Source: Pseudomonadota bacterium (lineage in GTDB: Bacteria; Pseudomonadota; Gammaproteobacteria; Xanthomonadales; Xanthomonadaceae). Taken from it: a DNA stretch of 64,000 nt. This document shows, in pieces, positions 7,873 through 16,021 of the stretch; within the stretch, counting starts at the first letter, position 1; the number at the start of each line of letters is the position of its first letter. The notes under the pieces are model-generated. The model was given only the letters and a program-made list of their open reading frames with translations, had not been told where the DNA came from and ran no database searches. The stretch spans positions 29,294-93,293 of the forward strand of contig JAEWBY010000021.1 of assembly GCA_023390905.1 (NCBI GenBank), given 5' to 3'. A program made the position numbers and the translations under genes.

Positions 7873-8100
7873 CTACGCCGCGCGCCACTCCAAGTGATCG
7901 GTCACGCACTGCAATTGCAGCGTCAACTGGCTGAGCATCTGCGCCAGACTCGCACGCGGCAGGACCAGATCCAGTGGCGCGCAGGTTTCCGGACGAGCGA
8001 GCAGATACAGCAATTGCAGTTGATCATGCAGATCGCGCAGCGCATTGCCGGCGTCTTCGGGCAGAAAATAACCGGCGTCGTGTGCATCGGTTCGGGTCAT
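7873..8100 (-). CDS. XAC0095-like small protein
   Basis: 75 residues. The N-terminal DAGYFLPEDAGNALRDLHDQ followed by a leucine-rich helix (LQLLYLLARPE) and a C-terminal LSQLTLQLQCVTDHLEW match the XAC0095-like family, small helical proteins of unknown function found in multiple copies in xanthomonads. The ribosome site AAAGGAAC precedes the ATG. Confidence 0.72.
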   Translation of the reverse strand: MTRTDAHDAGYFLPEDAGNALRDLHDQLQLLYLLARPETCAPLDLVLPRASLAQMLSQLTLQLQCVTDHLEWRAA

Positions 8101-8127
8101 GGCGTGTTCCTTTCATTCCGTTGAGTA

Positions 8128-8152
8128 ATTCCCGGCCGCAGTGGCCGGGAAT
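8128..8152. repeat. Strong hairpin, 10-bp perfect stem
   Basis: ATTCCCGGCC / GGCCGGGAAT with a 5-base loop (GCAGT), located 28 bp upstream of the XAC0095-like start. It lacks a T tract on either side, so it is not a standard terminator. It could be a 5' leader structure or the edge of the mobile relic to its right. Confidence 0.45.
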
Positions 8153-8236
8153 GCCGGGAGGTTAGAAACCGCAAACAGTCGGCGGGCTGATTTCCCTTGC
8201 GGGTGTTGTATTCGCCGCCCTCCCGGCGCAGAAACA

Positions 8237-8310
8237 CGCCCGGCACATTCTTGTGGCTTTCATTGGTGATGCCACAAAAATCCCACCGGATTTCGGAGGT
8301 GGGATTCCGC
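8237..8310. other. Hairpin-rich edge of a mobile-element relic
   Basis: Two inverted repeats stand close together: TTGTGGC ... GCCACAA and CCCACCGG ... TTCGGAGGTGGG. On the minus strand the same bases belong to an open frame in line with the small frame at 8325-8540 but beyond its TAG stop. This looks like decayed mobile DNA, not an active gene. Confidence 0.3.
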
Positions 8311-8324
8311 TGTTTGTGGAGTTT

Positions 8325-8540
8325 CTACGCTCCGGCCATGAGCATGCCCGCGAGATCGTGGCGCGTCCACTCACATTGGAGGCCGCCATAGCGAACGGCA
8401 TCGATCCGCATCGGAACTCGATCCTGCGTCGGCAAAAAAAACGACAGCGCGTCGAAGTACTGCGTGGGTTGCTCCCATGCGACAGCCCAAAGTTCGCCGA
8501 GTTCAACCCGCACCCGCTGCCCCGGTACGAGGTCGCGCAT
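8325..8540 (-). pseudogene. Small minus-strand frame, possible phage-like relic
   Basis: 71 codons beginning MRDLVPGQRVRVELGELW and ending GMLMAGA before a TAG. The same reading frame continues without another stop to 8097, where its TGA overlaps the ATG of the XAC0095-like gene. Composition is protein-like (balanced Trp, Leu, Val, acidic residues), unlike most antisense shadows. It is probably a broken accessory gene; no family is recognised and it could be fortuitous. Confidence 0.3.
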
Positions 8541-8855
8541 CTCGAACGGCTGAGGCTAGGAATGCCGTACCCCCAGCAGGTAGACCCCCTGGAGGCGCTG
8601 TGGGGCCGCAGCCCCCTAACCGCCTACAGCCGCGCGTGCTGGTCGATTACACGGGTGTTGGTCGCCCGCGGTGTTGACATGTTCGCGAGCCGCAGGCTGC
8701 TGCGCATGGCGCAGGGCGTGGTGATTACTGGCGGGCGCGAGATATCCGGCTACCGGGCAGGGTGGCCGGTGCCGAAAGGGGAACCCCTGTCGAAGCTGCA
8801 AGCCCTGCTGCACTCGGGCGACCTTCGCATTGCTGCCAGCCTGCCCGATGCCGCC
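8523..8855 (+). pseudogene. Frameshifted relic of a phage terminase large subunit (C-terminal nuclease part)
   Basis: Pieces of the terminase nuclease domain are spread over two frames. RYEVAHLERLRLGMPYP is in one frame; QPRVLVDYTGVGRP (about 8627-8668) is in another; VDMFAS and then GVVITGGREISGY, SKLQALLHSGDLRIAASLPDA are back in the first. The order and the VDYTGVGRPxVDMF and VVITGG signatures fit the RNase H-like nuclease of phage terminases, so at least two compensating frameshifts have occurred. The N-terminal ATPase is missing. It lies near tRNA-Leu, a common integration site, and marks an old prophage or phage-like island. Confidence 0.7.
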
Positions 8856-8963
8856 GTGCTTGGCCCCGGGCACGTTGTTGGACAGAGGTACGAGCCGTGT
8901 GATCAGATTCTTTGGAAGCGGTTCCGGAATGCGTACCCGGACCGGGAAAGGGGGCGGTGGAAA

Positions 8964-9512
8964 ATGAGTACCTTACAGACAATTCTCGATTCAGTAGTCC
9001 GCAGTAATGCAAGAGAGCCGAACCACGCCGGGTTCGGCTGGACGGGCATTGGAGCGCTGCCGGAGGTCGGGCGGTCCGCCTTTCGACACGTCGTGTTCGC
9101 CCCCTTGCCCGAGGACGAGGTGGAACGTCGACAGAGAAGGTCGCCGACCGCACTTCCCCCGCAAGTGCTGGCGTACCTGAGGGCCTTCAACGGTGCGCAT
9201 TTCTACCAGGGAGGCCTTTCGATCTTCGGCCTTCGCGCCGAAGTCAGCCGCGATCCGGAACGTCGCCAGCCATTCGACCTTATCGACCAGAATGGCCTGC
9301 TGCGCCCGGCAAACTCGAATGCCGAAGATGTCTATATTGGCGGCCTCGATGAGGACGGTTCCGTAGTTTATTTCCGTGGTCGGGCGGGTCGCGTCTACCG
9401 CCGTCTGGAGACTTCGACAGAACCGCTGGAGCAGTGGGAGAACTTCGACTCGATGCTGGAGTGCGTGCTGAACAGGCTTGCCGAAGAGTTCAGCGTTCCA
9501 TGGCGCACCTAG
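8964..9512 (+). CDS. SMI1/KNR4 (SUKH)-like protein, possible orphan immunity protein
   Basis: 182 residues from an ATG at 8964 preceded by a purine-rich stretch; the frame is open further upstream only because it runs into the terminase relic. The core ALPPQVLAYLRAFNGAHFYQGGLSIFGL matches the SUKH pattern (LP-x-xY-xxFL-xx-NG, then a beta strand). Later, YIGGLDEDGSVVYFRG and LEQWENFDSMLECVLNRLAEEF fit the rest of the fold. SUKH proteins commonly neutralise polymorphic or contact-dependent toxins. No toxin gene is adjacent, so it may be an orphan left with the relic. Confidence 0.62.
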   Translation: MSTLQTILDSVVRSNAREPNHAGFGWTGIGALPEVGRSAFRHVVFAPLPEDEVERRQRRSPTALPPQVLAYLRAFNGAHFYQGGLSIFGLRAEVSRDPERRQPFDLIDQNGLLRPANSNAEDVYIGGLDEDGSVVYFRGRAGRVYRRLETSTEPLEQWENFDSMLECVLNRLAEEFSVPWRT

Positions 9513-9843
9513 TCGGCGACTTGCAGGCGGATTGATTCCCGTGCTAGGAGGCAGGTGAGGAACCCAACCGGTACGACGTGCGCGGGTTGACTCATCTCAA
9601 TGTTCGTGGTTCTGCCGGCACTGGGCACCTCTAAAGCTTGTGGTCTATGCAAGCTGAGAAGAGCCATGGAGCGATCGCTTCATGTCGGAAAGCAATCGTC
9701 TTCACGAACAGCGCCGTCAACTTGCCCGATTCCTTCGCCATTTCCCGCCCCTAGTTTTGGGCACAAATCCCGGGAGGGGCCCATGCCCCCAAGCATGCCC
9801 TGGCAAGGGCTGGATTCAACTGGACCGCTCCGGACAGCATGCA
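9513..9843. other. Intergenic stretch in the accessory patch, no supported gene
   Basis: 331 bp between the SUKH-like gene and the tRNA-Leu terminator. Its composition is less biased than the surrounding chromosome. A frame starting MSESNRLHEQRRQLARFLR (from 9682) looks coding for about 20 residues, then loses sense, so at most it is a gene fragment. Confidence 0.4.
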
Positions 9844-9845
9844 AC

Positions 9846-9874
9846 AAAAAAGCCCAGCAAATGCTGGGCTTTTC
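9846..9874 (-). terminator. Intrinsic terminator of tRNA-Leu
   Basis: Stem AGCCCAGC / GCTGGGCT (9851-9870) with a 4-base loop. A run of A on the left gives a T run on the minus strand; a shorter T run on the right could serve plus-strand transcripts as well. Confidence 0.75.
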
Positions 9875-9915
9875 AAGATCTTTCGGAGTTCTCTGGACTT
9901 CCTTGGAGCCGGTCT

Positions 9916-10001
9916 TGGTGCCGAAGGTGGGACTCGAACCCACACGCTTTTAAGGGCGGCGGATTTTGAGTCCGCTGCGTCTACCATTCCGCCACTTCGG
10001 C
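9916..10001 (-). tRNA. tRNA-Leu (anticodon CAA)
   Basis: 86 bases including encoded CCA. The acceptor arm GCCGAAG / CTTCGGC, anticodon arm GCGGA-CTCAAAA-TCCGC with CAA at positions 34-36, a long variable arm typical of leucine tRNAs and the T arm GTGGG-TTCGAGT-CCCAC are all intact. It reads UUG codons. The terminator lies about 45 bp downstream. Confidence 0.97.
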
Positions 10002-10073
10002 AAGTGGGCCGGCAGTATAGCCGAGCGGGGGCCGGGCCGACAGGTGCGGGTTTGGCCGTGGCTGGCGGTTCGA

Positions 10074-10673
10074 TCAGGCCGCGCGGTCGGTGCCGAGCAG
10101 GCGTTCGCCGCGGCGCTGCCAGCCTGCGGCGCCGGCGGCATCGGCTTCGGGCGTGTAGATGCCGCAGCGGATCATCGTGCGCTGGTAGACGTGCAGCGAC
10201 ACGGCGATGGCGTTTTCGCTGGGGTTGCGGATGGTGTGGTACTCGTGCGGCGGGATCAGGCTGCCGGCCGATCCGGTGCCGGCTTCGATGGTGCCGGCGG
10301 CGATGAAGCGGTAGCGCTCCTCGTCGTGTTCGGCCAGTTCGTACTGGGTGATCTCCAGGCGGCCATGCCAGACGCCTTCGACGCACCACAGGCCGGAGTG
10401 ATCATGGATCTTGGTGCCCTGGCCCGGGCCCCAGGTCATCGCGATCACGCTGTAGCCGTATTCGGGGCTGGTGTAGAGCTCGCGGCGCGCGTAGTGATCG
10501 GCGATGGGCTCCATCACGCAGTCGGGCAGGGCGACCGATTCGTCGCGGATGAGCGCGCACAGCGATTTGCGCATGGCGTCGGTGACGGCGCGGTCATCGC
10601 CCAGCGCGACGGCGGCGTCCAGCATGGCGACGAGTTTTTCCTGGCCCGGGAAATCGAGGGACATGGCGGACAT
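10074..10673 (-). CDS. Cysteine dioxygenase-family thiol dioxygenase
   Basis: 199 residues. The cupin iron site is seen as GTKIHDHSGLWCVEGVWHG (HxH, about residues 88-106) and the third histidine in IPPHEYHTIRNP. These enzymes oxidise cysteine or 3-mercaptopropionate to the sulfinate with non-haem iron. Which thiol is used cannot be decided here; bacterial members are often 3-mercaptopropionate dioxygenases. It lies downstream of metX on the same strand with a 90-bp gap, a plausible sulfur-amino-acid grouping. The ATG at 10673 or one three codons later could be used. Confidence 0.85.
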   Translation of the reverse strand: MSAMSLDFPGQEKLVAMLDAAVALGDDRAVTDAMRKSLCALIRDESVALPDCVMEPIADHYARRELYTSPEYGYSVIAMTWGPGQGTKIHDHSGLWCVEGVWHGRLEITQYELAEHDEERYRFIAAGTIEAGTGSAGSLIPPHEYHTIRNPSENAIAVSLHVYQRTMIRCGIYTPEADAAGAAGWQRRGERLLGTDRAA

Positions 10674-10763
10674 CCGGATGAGAGTGTCCTCATTTTATGC
10701 CGCCGTCATGCCGAATGGGCATAAGCCGGCGCCGGGCCGCCCGATTCCGATGGCCGTCCGGGT

Positions 10764-11882
10764 TCAGCCGTCCAGCCCGTAGAGGAAATCGCCGACCGCC
10801 GGCCCGAACCGGGCGAAATCCACCAGGAACGCGTCGTGTCCCTGCGGCGATTCCAGCGGCAGGAATTCCGCATCCGCACCGCCCAGCGCCAGGCCCTGCG
10901 CGATCTGCTCCTGCTGTTGCAGCGGGAACAGGATGTCGGTCACCGCGCCGATCGCCAGCGCACGCTCCACGCGGATCCGCGCCAGCCCCTGCATCACGTC
11001 GCCGCCGGCGTATTCGGCCAGATCGAACCAGTCCATCGAACGGCTCAGGTACAGATAGCAGTTCGGATCGAAGCGCCGCACGAAGCGCCGCGCATGGCCT
11101 TCCAGATAGCTTTCGACCTGGAATTCCAGGCCGAAGGGATCTTCGTCCGGGCGATCGGATTCCAGCCGCACGCGGCCGAAGCGGCCGTCCCATTCCAGCG
11201 CCGATCGGTAGGTGATGACGCCCAGCTTGCGCGCCATGCGCATGCCGGATTCCGGGTAATGATCGTCGTCGTAATGGCCGTGGTTCCATTGCGGATCCAG
11301 GCGGATGGCTTCGCGCTGCAGCGAGCGGATGGCGATCGAGAATGGCAACGCCTGCGCGCTGCCGGAGATGTTGATGTGCGATCGCGCGCTGCCCGGATGC
11401 AGCAGCAGGTAAGCCAGCGCGGTCATGCCGCCCATCGAGTTGCCGATGATGCAGGCGAGCCGTTCGATGCCCAGCGCCTGCACCACGGCGTGCGCGGCGT
11501 TGGCGCCGTCTTCGATTGACAGCTCGGGAAAATCGAGCCGGTAGAGATCGCCGGTCTGCGGATTGATCGAGGCCGGGCCGGTCGAACCTTTGCAACTGCC
11601 GAGCGAGTTGACGCAGATGACGTACCAGCGATCGGTATCGATGGGTTTGCCGGGGCCGAGCATCGCTTCCCACCAGCCGTCTTCGGGATTGGCCGCGGTG
11701 CGCGCGGCGTGCGCGTCGGGCGAGAGCCCGGTGACGATGAGGATGGCGTTGTCGCGCGCGGCGTTGAGCTGGCCCCAGGTTTCATAGGCCACGCGTGCGC
11801 CGGACAACTGGCCGCCGCGCTTCATCGGAAACGGCGAGGGCAGATCGTGGAAGCGCGTGCCGGGCGGAGTGAATTCAGTCAT
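10764..11882 (-). CDS. metX: MetX-type homoserine/serine O-acyltransferase
   Basis: 372 residues from the ATG at 11882 (MTEFTPPGTRFHDLPSPF), the usual start in xanthomonads; an upstream ATG at 11909 adds nine doubtful codons. It is an alpha/beta hydrolase with nucleophile Ser in IIGNSMGGMTALAY, acid in GAVTDILFPLQQQ and catalytic His in SPQGHDAFLVDF. It activates an amino-acid hydroxyl for sulfur assimilation. In the Xanthomonadaceae some MetX proteins use succinyl-CoA and act on serine or homoserine, so O-succinylation is likely; the exact substrate needs assay. Confidence 0.9.
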   Translation of the reverse strand: MTEFTPPGTRFHDLPSPFPMKRGGQLSGARVAYETWGQLNAARDNAILIVTGLSPDAHAARTAANPEDGWWEAMLGPGKPIDTDRWYVICVNSLGSCKGSTGPASINPQTGDLYRLDFPELSIEDGANAAHAVVQALGIERLACIIGNSMGGMTALAYLLLHPGSARSHINISGSAQALPFSIAIRSLQREAIRLDPQWNHGHYDDDHYPESGMRMARKLGVITYRSALEWDGRFGRVRLESDRPDEDPFGLEFQVESYLEGHARRFVRRFDPNCYLYLSRSMDWFDLAEYAGGDVMQGLARIRVERALAIGAVTDILFPLQQQEQIAQGLALGGADAEFLPLESPQGHDAFLVDFARFGPAVGDFLYGLDG

Positions 11883-11957
11883 CCGGCGAGTGTAGAGGGG
11901 CGGGCGCATGAGACCAAGCCACGCGCACGCTGCGCCGCAATCTGCGGCGCGGATCGA

Positions 11958-12980
11958 TCAGGGCACCACGCGTTCGATGCGCAGCGTGTATTCCTGCTTC
12001 GCGTTGAGGTCGGCCGGTATGGCGGCGGCTTCCAGATCGCCGGATTGGGCCATCACGTCGCCAGCGCGGGACACGCGCGCGGCCAGTTGCACCTTCGGCA
12101 CCTGCGAGAGCTTGAGTGTCGGCATCGGGCTGTCGGCATCGCTCAGACCCACGGTGATCGGGAAGGCATCCACCGGCAGGCGCTTGGCGGCGACGGGCAT
12201 CGGCGGGCCATCGGCCTGTCGTGCGAACACGAACAGCGTTTCCTGCCCGGTGAGCCGTGCCTTGAGTTCCGGCGCGATATCGATGCGCACGCGCAGCAGC
12301 GCGTCGGCGGCCACGGCCGGCGCGGCGGCGGGCGCGGGTTCGGCCAGCGGCGGAAGGCCGGCTTCCCTGCGCGCTTCGTTGATCTGCGTGCGCAGCGTGG
12401 CGGCGGTGTTGCCCTGCACCTGGGCCAGCAGCGGCTCCCAGGTGCGCGCGGCTTCGGCCGGCTTGCCCTGCTGGCGCTGGGCCACGCCGAGGAACCAGCG
12501 CGCGCGCTGGTGTTCCGGCTGCACCTGCAAGGCGCCCTGCAACAGCGCCACGCCCTGCGCATCGAGCTGCTTGCGTGGATCGGCGTACAGGCGCGCCTGT
12601 GCGGCTTCGACCATCACGTCCGGATCGCTGGGCGCGAGCTTGAGCGCTCGATCGAAAGCGGCGCGCGCATCGGTGTAGCGTTCCAGGCTCAGGTAGGACC
12701 GGCCGAGCAGCCGCCAGCCATCAATTTCGTTCGGATTGCGGGCCAGCGCTTCCTCGAGCTGCTTGACCGCCTGGTTCAGATCGGTGGGCGCGCCCGCCAG
12801 TTGCGGCGCGGCATCGATCGCTTCGGGCGTGCCGAGCATGCGGTACAGCGCCATCGCGCCGACGCCGAGCGCAAGCACCGCGCCGATGAACAGACCGCGC
12901 GAGGGACGCCACAGCGGCCACAGCACCACACCCAGCACCACCAGCGTCAACAGCGCGGCGATCGCAGCAAAAAGGCCCAT
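11958..12980 (-). CDS. ccmI: Cytochrome c maturation protein CcmI
   Basis: 340 residues. Two N-terminal membrane helices (GLFAAIAALLTLVVLGVVLWPLW, then GLFIGAVLALGVGAMALY) anchor a periplasmic TPR domain (about residues 65-190: ALARNPNEIDGWRLLGRSYL, RYTDARAAFDRALKLAPSD) and a C-terminal beta-rich domain. CcmI presents apocytochrome c to the CcmF/H haem lyase. The ATG at 12980 shares one base with the ccmH stop (TGATG). Last gene of the ccm operon. Confidence 0.92.
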   Translation of the reverse strand: MGLFAAIAALLTLVVLGVVLWPLWRPSRGLFIGAVLALGVGAMALYRMLGTPEAIDAAPQLAGAPTDLNQAVKQLEEALARNPNEIDGWRLLGRSYLSLERYTDARAAFDRALKLAPSDPDVMVEAAQARLYADPRKQLDAQGVALLQGALQVQPEHQRARWFLGVAQRQQGKPAEAARTWEPLLAQVQGNTAATLRTQINEARREAGLPPLAEPAPAAAPAVAADALLRVRIDIAPELKARLTGQETLFVFARQADGPPMPVAAKRLPVDAFPITVGLSDADSPMPTLKLSQVPKVQLAARVSRAGDVMAQSGDLEAAAIPADLNAKQEYTLRIERVVP

Positions 12981-13432
12981 CACCACTCCTGTTCGTCTTC
13001 AGTGACCGGCGTGGCACGCGCACTGCGGCGCCGGACGACCAGCATCACGACCACGCCACCCATCAGCACCAGCGCCACCGGCGCCGACCACAGCAGCCAG
13101 TGCCCGGACATCTCCGGCTTGTACAGCACGAATTCGCCGTAGCGATCCACCAGGAACTGCTTGATCTGCGCGTCGCTGCGGCCTTCGCGCATGAGGTCCA
13201 GCACTTCGCGCCGCAGATCGTGCGCGATCTGCGCGTTGGAATCGGCCAATGACTGGTTCTGGCACATCACGCAGCGCAGTTCGGCGGTGAGGCGGTGGAA
13301 GCGGGCTTCCTCGGCATCGTCGCGGAACTGCAGCGGCGTCGGATCACTGGACTGCGCCCACAGCGGGGCGAGCGGCGCCAGCCACAGCGCGCACAGCAAC
13401 ATGCACAGCAGATGCAGGCGCGCGCGCTTCAT
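12980..13432 (-). CDS. ccmH: Cytochrome c maturation protein CcmH
   Basis: 150 residues: signal peptide (MKRARLHLLCMLLCALWLAP...), a three-helix periplasmic domain carrying the redox motif CVMCQNQSLADSNA (LRCVMC, about residue 54-57), and a C-terminal membrane helix (LLWSAPVALVLMGGVVVML). It reduces apocytochrome haem-binding cysteines and works with CcmF and CcmI. It overlaps ccmG by 4 bp. Confidence 0.95.
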   Translation of the reverse strand: MKRARLHLLCMLLCALWLAPLAPLWAQSSDPTPLQFRDDAEEARFHRLTAELRCVMCQNQSLADSNAQIAHDLRREVLDLMREGRSDAQIKQFLVDRYGEFVLYKPEMSGHWLLWSAPVALVLMGGVVVMLVVRRRSARATPVTEDEQEW

Positions 13433-14013
13433 CGGGCCGCTTCCACTTTTTCCAGCGCGGGAATCAGCTCGCTGGCGAGGATTTCATCGGTGACCGGGCC
13501 GACATGCTTCCAGCGCACGATGCCGCGGGCATCCACGAGGAAGGTTTCCGGCGCGCCGTAGATGCCCCAGTCGATCGCGGTGCGGCCTTCCTCGTCGGCG
13601 ATCACCACCATGTAGGGATTGCCGTACTGTTCGAGCCAGCGCAGTGCCTCGCTGCGTTCGTCCTTGAGGTTGTAACCGACGAAGCGCACGCGCTTGGTCA
13701 GCGCGAAGCGGGTCAGCACCGGATGCTCGACGCGGCATTCCGGGCACCAGCTTCCCCAGACGTTCATCACGTAGGGCGCGCCGGCCAGTTCCTTGTTGCC
13801 GATGCGCACGTTGGGATCGTGCAGCACCGGCAGGCTGAATGCCGGCGCGGGCTTGCCGATCAGCGGCGAGGGCAGGGCTTCGCGGTTGGCGCGGCCGGAC
13901 TGCTGCACGCCGTAGTAGAGCAGGCCCATCAGCCCGACGAAGAACAGGCCGATGATGATGGCGGCGAACACCAGCGCGCCGCGCGATTTGGGAGTGTCGT
14001 TGGAGGCATTCAT
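13429..14013 (-). CDS. ccmG: Thiol:disulfide interchange protein CcmG/DsbE
   Basis: 194 residues from the ATG at 14013, which overlaps the ccmF stop (ATGA). One N-terminal membrane anchor (GALVFAAIIIGLFFVGLMGLLYYG), then a periplasmic thioredoxin fold with active site WCPEC in VMNVWGSWCPECRVEHP and the cis-proline loop YGAPETFLVD. It keeps apocytochrome cysteines reduced before haem attachment. Confidence 0.95.
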   Translation of the reverse strand: MNASNDTPKSRGALVFAAIIIGLFFVGLMGLLYYGVQQSGRANREALPSPLIGKPAPAFSLPVLHDPNVRIGNKELAGAPYVMNVWGSWCPECRVEHPVLTRFALTKRVRFVGYNLKDERSEALRWLEQYGNPYMVVIADEEGRTAIDWGIYGAPETFLVDARGIVRWKHVGPVTDEILASELIPALEKVEAAR

Positions 14014-15929
14014 GCCGGTCGGTTCTCGGTTCTGCGGCGGAAGCGCTTGTCGGCGGCGGTGACGAAGGCGCCGAGCGCCATCAGCAGCGCGCCCAGCCAG
14101 ATCCAGCGCACGAAAGGTTTGATGTGCACGCGCACCGCCCACGCGCCATCGCCCAGGGATTCACCCAGCGCCACGTAGACATCGCCGAACAGGCCGGGAC
14201 GGATGCCGGCTTCGGTCATCACCTGGCCGCCGCTGGCGTAGGCGCGTTTTTCCGGATGCAGCCGCACCAGTGGTGCATCACCGCGCAGCACCTGCACGTG
14301 GCCGAGATCGGACAGATAGTTGGGCCCCTGCGTTTCCTCGACGCCCTCGAAGCGGAACCCGTAGCCGCCGAGTTCGACCGTCTGGCCCGGCTTGATCGCC
14401 AGTTCGCGCTGCACGTTCTGCGCTTCCACCAGCAGCGCGCCGATCAGGAACACCGCGATGCCCAGATGCGCCAGCACCATGCCGAGCATTTCCGGGGTGA
14501 AGCGGCCATTGGCGCGCACGCGCGTCCATACGAAGCGCAGCGTGCCCAGCGCCACCCATGCGCCGGCGGCGAAACCGGCCGCGGTCTTCAGCGGGCCCTG
14601 CGGCGCGGTGAAGTAGGCGATCACGCCCACGACCAGCGCCAGCACCGCCCACGGCGCCATCATCGCCAGCGGCCGGCTAGCCTGTTCGCGCTGCCACCGG
14701 GTCACCGGCCCGAATGGCACCAGCAGCACCAGCGGCGTCATCAGCACGAAGAACAGCAGGCCGAAATACGGCGGACCCACCGAAATCTTGCCCAGTTCCA
14801 GCGCATCGGCCAGCAACGGATACAGCGTGCCCAGCAGCACCATGCCGCAGGCCGAGGTCAGCAGCACGTTGTTGGCAAGCAGCAGCGTTTCGCGCGAGGC
14901 GCCGGCGAACGGCGCGCCTTCACGGCGGGGCATGCGCAGCACGTAGAGCATCAGCGAGCCACCGATCACCAGTGCCAGGAAAATCAGGATGAACAATCCG
15001 CGCGAGGGATCCGCGGCGAACGCATGCACGCTGGTCAGCACGCCCGAACGGACGAGGAAGGTGCCAAGCAGCGATAGCGAGAACGCCGCGATCGCCAGCA
15101 GCAGCGTCCAGCCGACAAAACTGCCGCGCTTTTCGGTGACCGCCTGCGAATGCAGCAGGGCCGCGCCGATCAGCCACGGCATGAAGCTGGCGTTCTCCAC
15201 CGGATCCCAGAACCACCAGCCGCCCCAGCCCAGTTCGTAGTACGCCCACCAACTGCCCAGCGCGATGCCCAGGGTCAGGAAGCCCCAGGCGATGTTCGTC
15301 CACGGGCGCGTCCAGCGCAGCCAGCGCGCATCGACCTGGCCGTCGAGCAATGCGGCAATCGCGAACGCGAACGGCACGACGAAACCGACATAGCCCATGT
15401 AGAGCATCGGCGGATGGATGATGAGGCCCGGATCCTGCAGCAGCGGATTGAGATCGCGGCCTTCGATCGGCGTGGGAAACAACCGCGTGAACGGATTGGA
15501 GGTGAACAGCAGGAAGGCGAGGAAGCCCACGCTGATCAGCCCCATCACGCCCAGCACGCGCGCCATCACCTGCTCGGGCAGATGCCGCGAGAACAGCGCC
15601 ACCGCCGCGCTCCACAGGCTCAGCACGAACACCCACAGTAGCAGCGAGCCTTCGTGCGAGCCCCATACCGCCGAGTAGCGGTAGATCAGCGGCAGCAGGC
15701 TGTTGGAATTCTTGGCCACGTATTCGACCGAGAAATCCTGCACGACGAACGCATGCGTCAGCGCGGCGAACGAGGCCAGCAGCATCACCGCCTGCGCATA
15801 GGTGGCCGGGCGCGCGACCGCCATCCACGAGGCCTTGTTGCGCTGCGCGCCGGCCAGCGGCAGCACCGCCTGCAGCAGCGAGACCAGCAGGGCGAGGATG
15901 AGGGTGTTTAGGCCGAGTTCGGGCAGCAT
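14010..15929 (-). CDS. ccmF: Haem lyase subunit CcmF
   Basis: 639 residues with about 15 membrane helices and the tryptophan-rich WWD haem-handling signature in YELGWGGWWFWDPVENASFMPW (about residues 230-250). It forms the haem lyase with CcmH and CcmI at the periplasmic face of the inner membrane. Full length. It lies 92 bp downstream of ccmE, slightly wider spacing than in the rest of the cluster. Confidence 0.96.
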   Translation of the reverse strand: MLPELGLNTLILALLVSLLQAVLPLAGAQRNKASWMAVARPATYAQAVMLLASFAALTHAFVVQDFSVEYVAKNSNSLLPLIYRYSAVWGSHEGSLLLWVFVLSLWSAAVALFSRHLPEQVMARVLGVMGLISVGFLAFLLFTSNPFTRLFPTPIEGRDLNPLLQDPGLIIHPPMLYMGYVGFVVPFAFAIAALLDGQVDARWLRWTRPWTNIAWGFLTLGIALGSWWAYYELGWGGWWFWDPVENASFMPWLIGAALLHSQAVTEKRGSFVGWTLLLAIAAFSLSLLGTFLVRSGVLTSVHAFAADPSRGLFILIFLALVIGGSLMLYVLRMPRREGAPFAGASRETLLLANNVLLTSACGMVLLGTLYPLLADALELGKISVGPPYFGLLFFVLMTPLVLLVPFGPVTRWQREQASRPLAMMAPWAVLALVVGVIAYFTAPQGPLKTAAGFAAGAWVALGTLRFVWTRVRANGRFTPEMLGMVLAHLGIAVFLIGALLVEAQNVQRELAIKPGQTVELGGYGFRFEGVEETQGPNYLSDLGHVQVLRGDAPLVRLHPEKRAYASGGQVMTEAGIRPGLFGDVYVALGESLGDGAWAVRVHIKPFVRWIWLGALLMALGAFVTAADKRFRRRTENRPA

Positions 15930-16021
15930 CGATCAGGACATCCGGCAATCAGGCCACGGCGTCGTGGACAGCAGGTGGGGTGTTCGCACGGTACAGCGCG
16001 CCGTGCACGGGCGGACGGGGA

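Noticed and set aside
8253..9512. A single 419-residue open frame
   Set aside because: Its N-terminal part contains antisense-overlapping and frameshifted terminase fragments, while the C-terminal part has its own start and a different family. I treat it as a relic plus a separate gene.
9682..9969. Open frame beginning MSESNRLHEQRRQ
   Set aside because: After about 20 plausible residues it runs through a terminator and into the tRNA-Leu gene; at most a fragment.
9516..10001. Attachment-site duplication of the tRNA-Leu 3' end
   Set aside because: I looked for a second copy of the T-arm/acceptor sequence around the relic at 8.1-9.9 kb and saw none, so no att sites are claimed.
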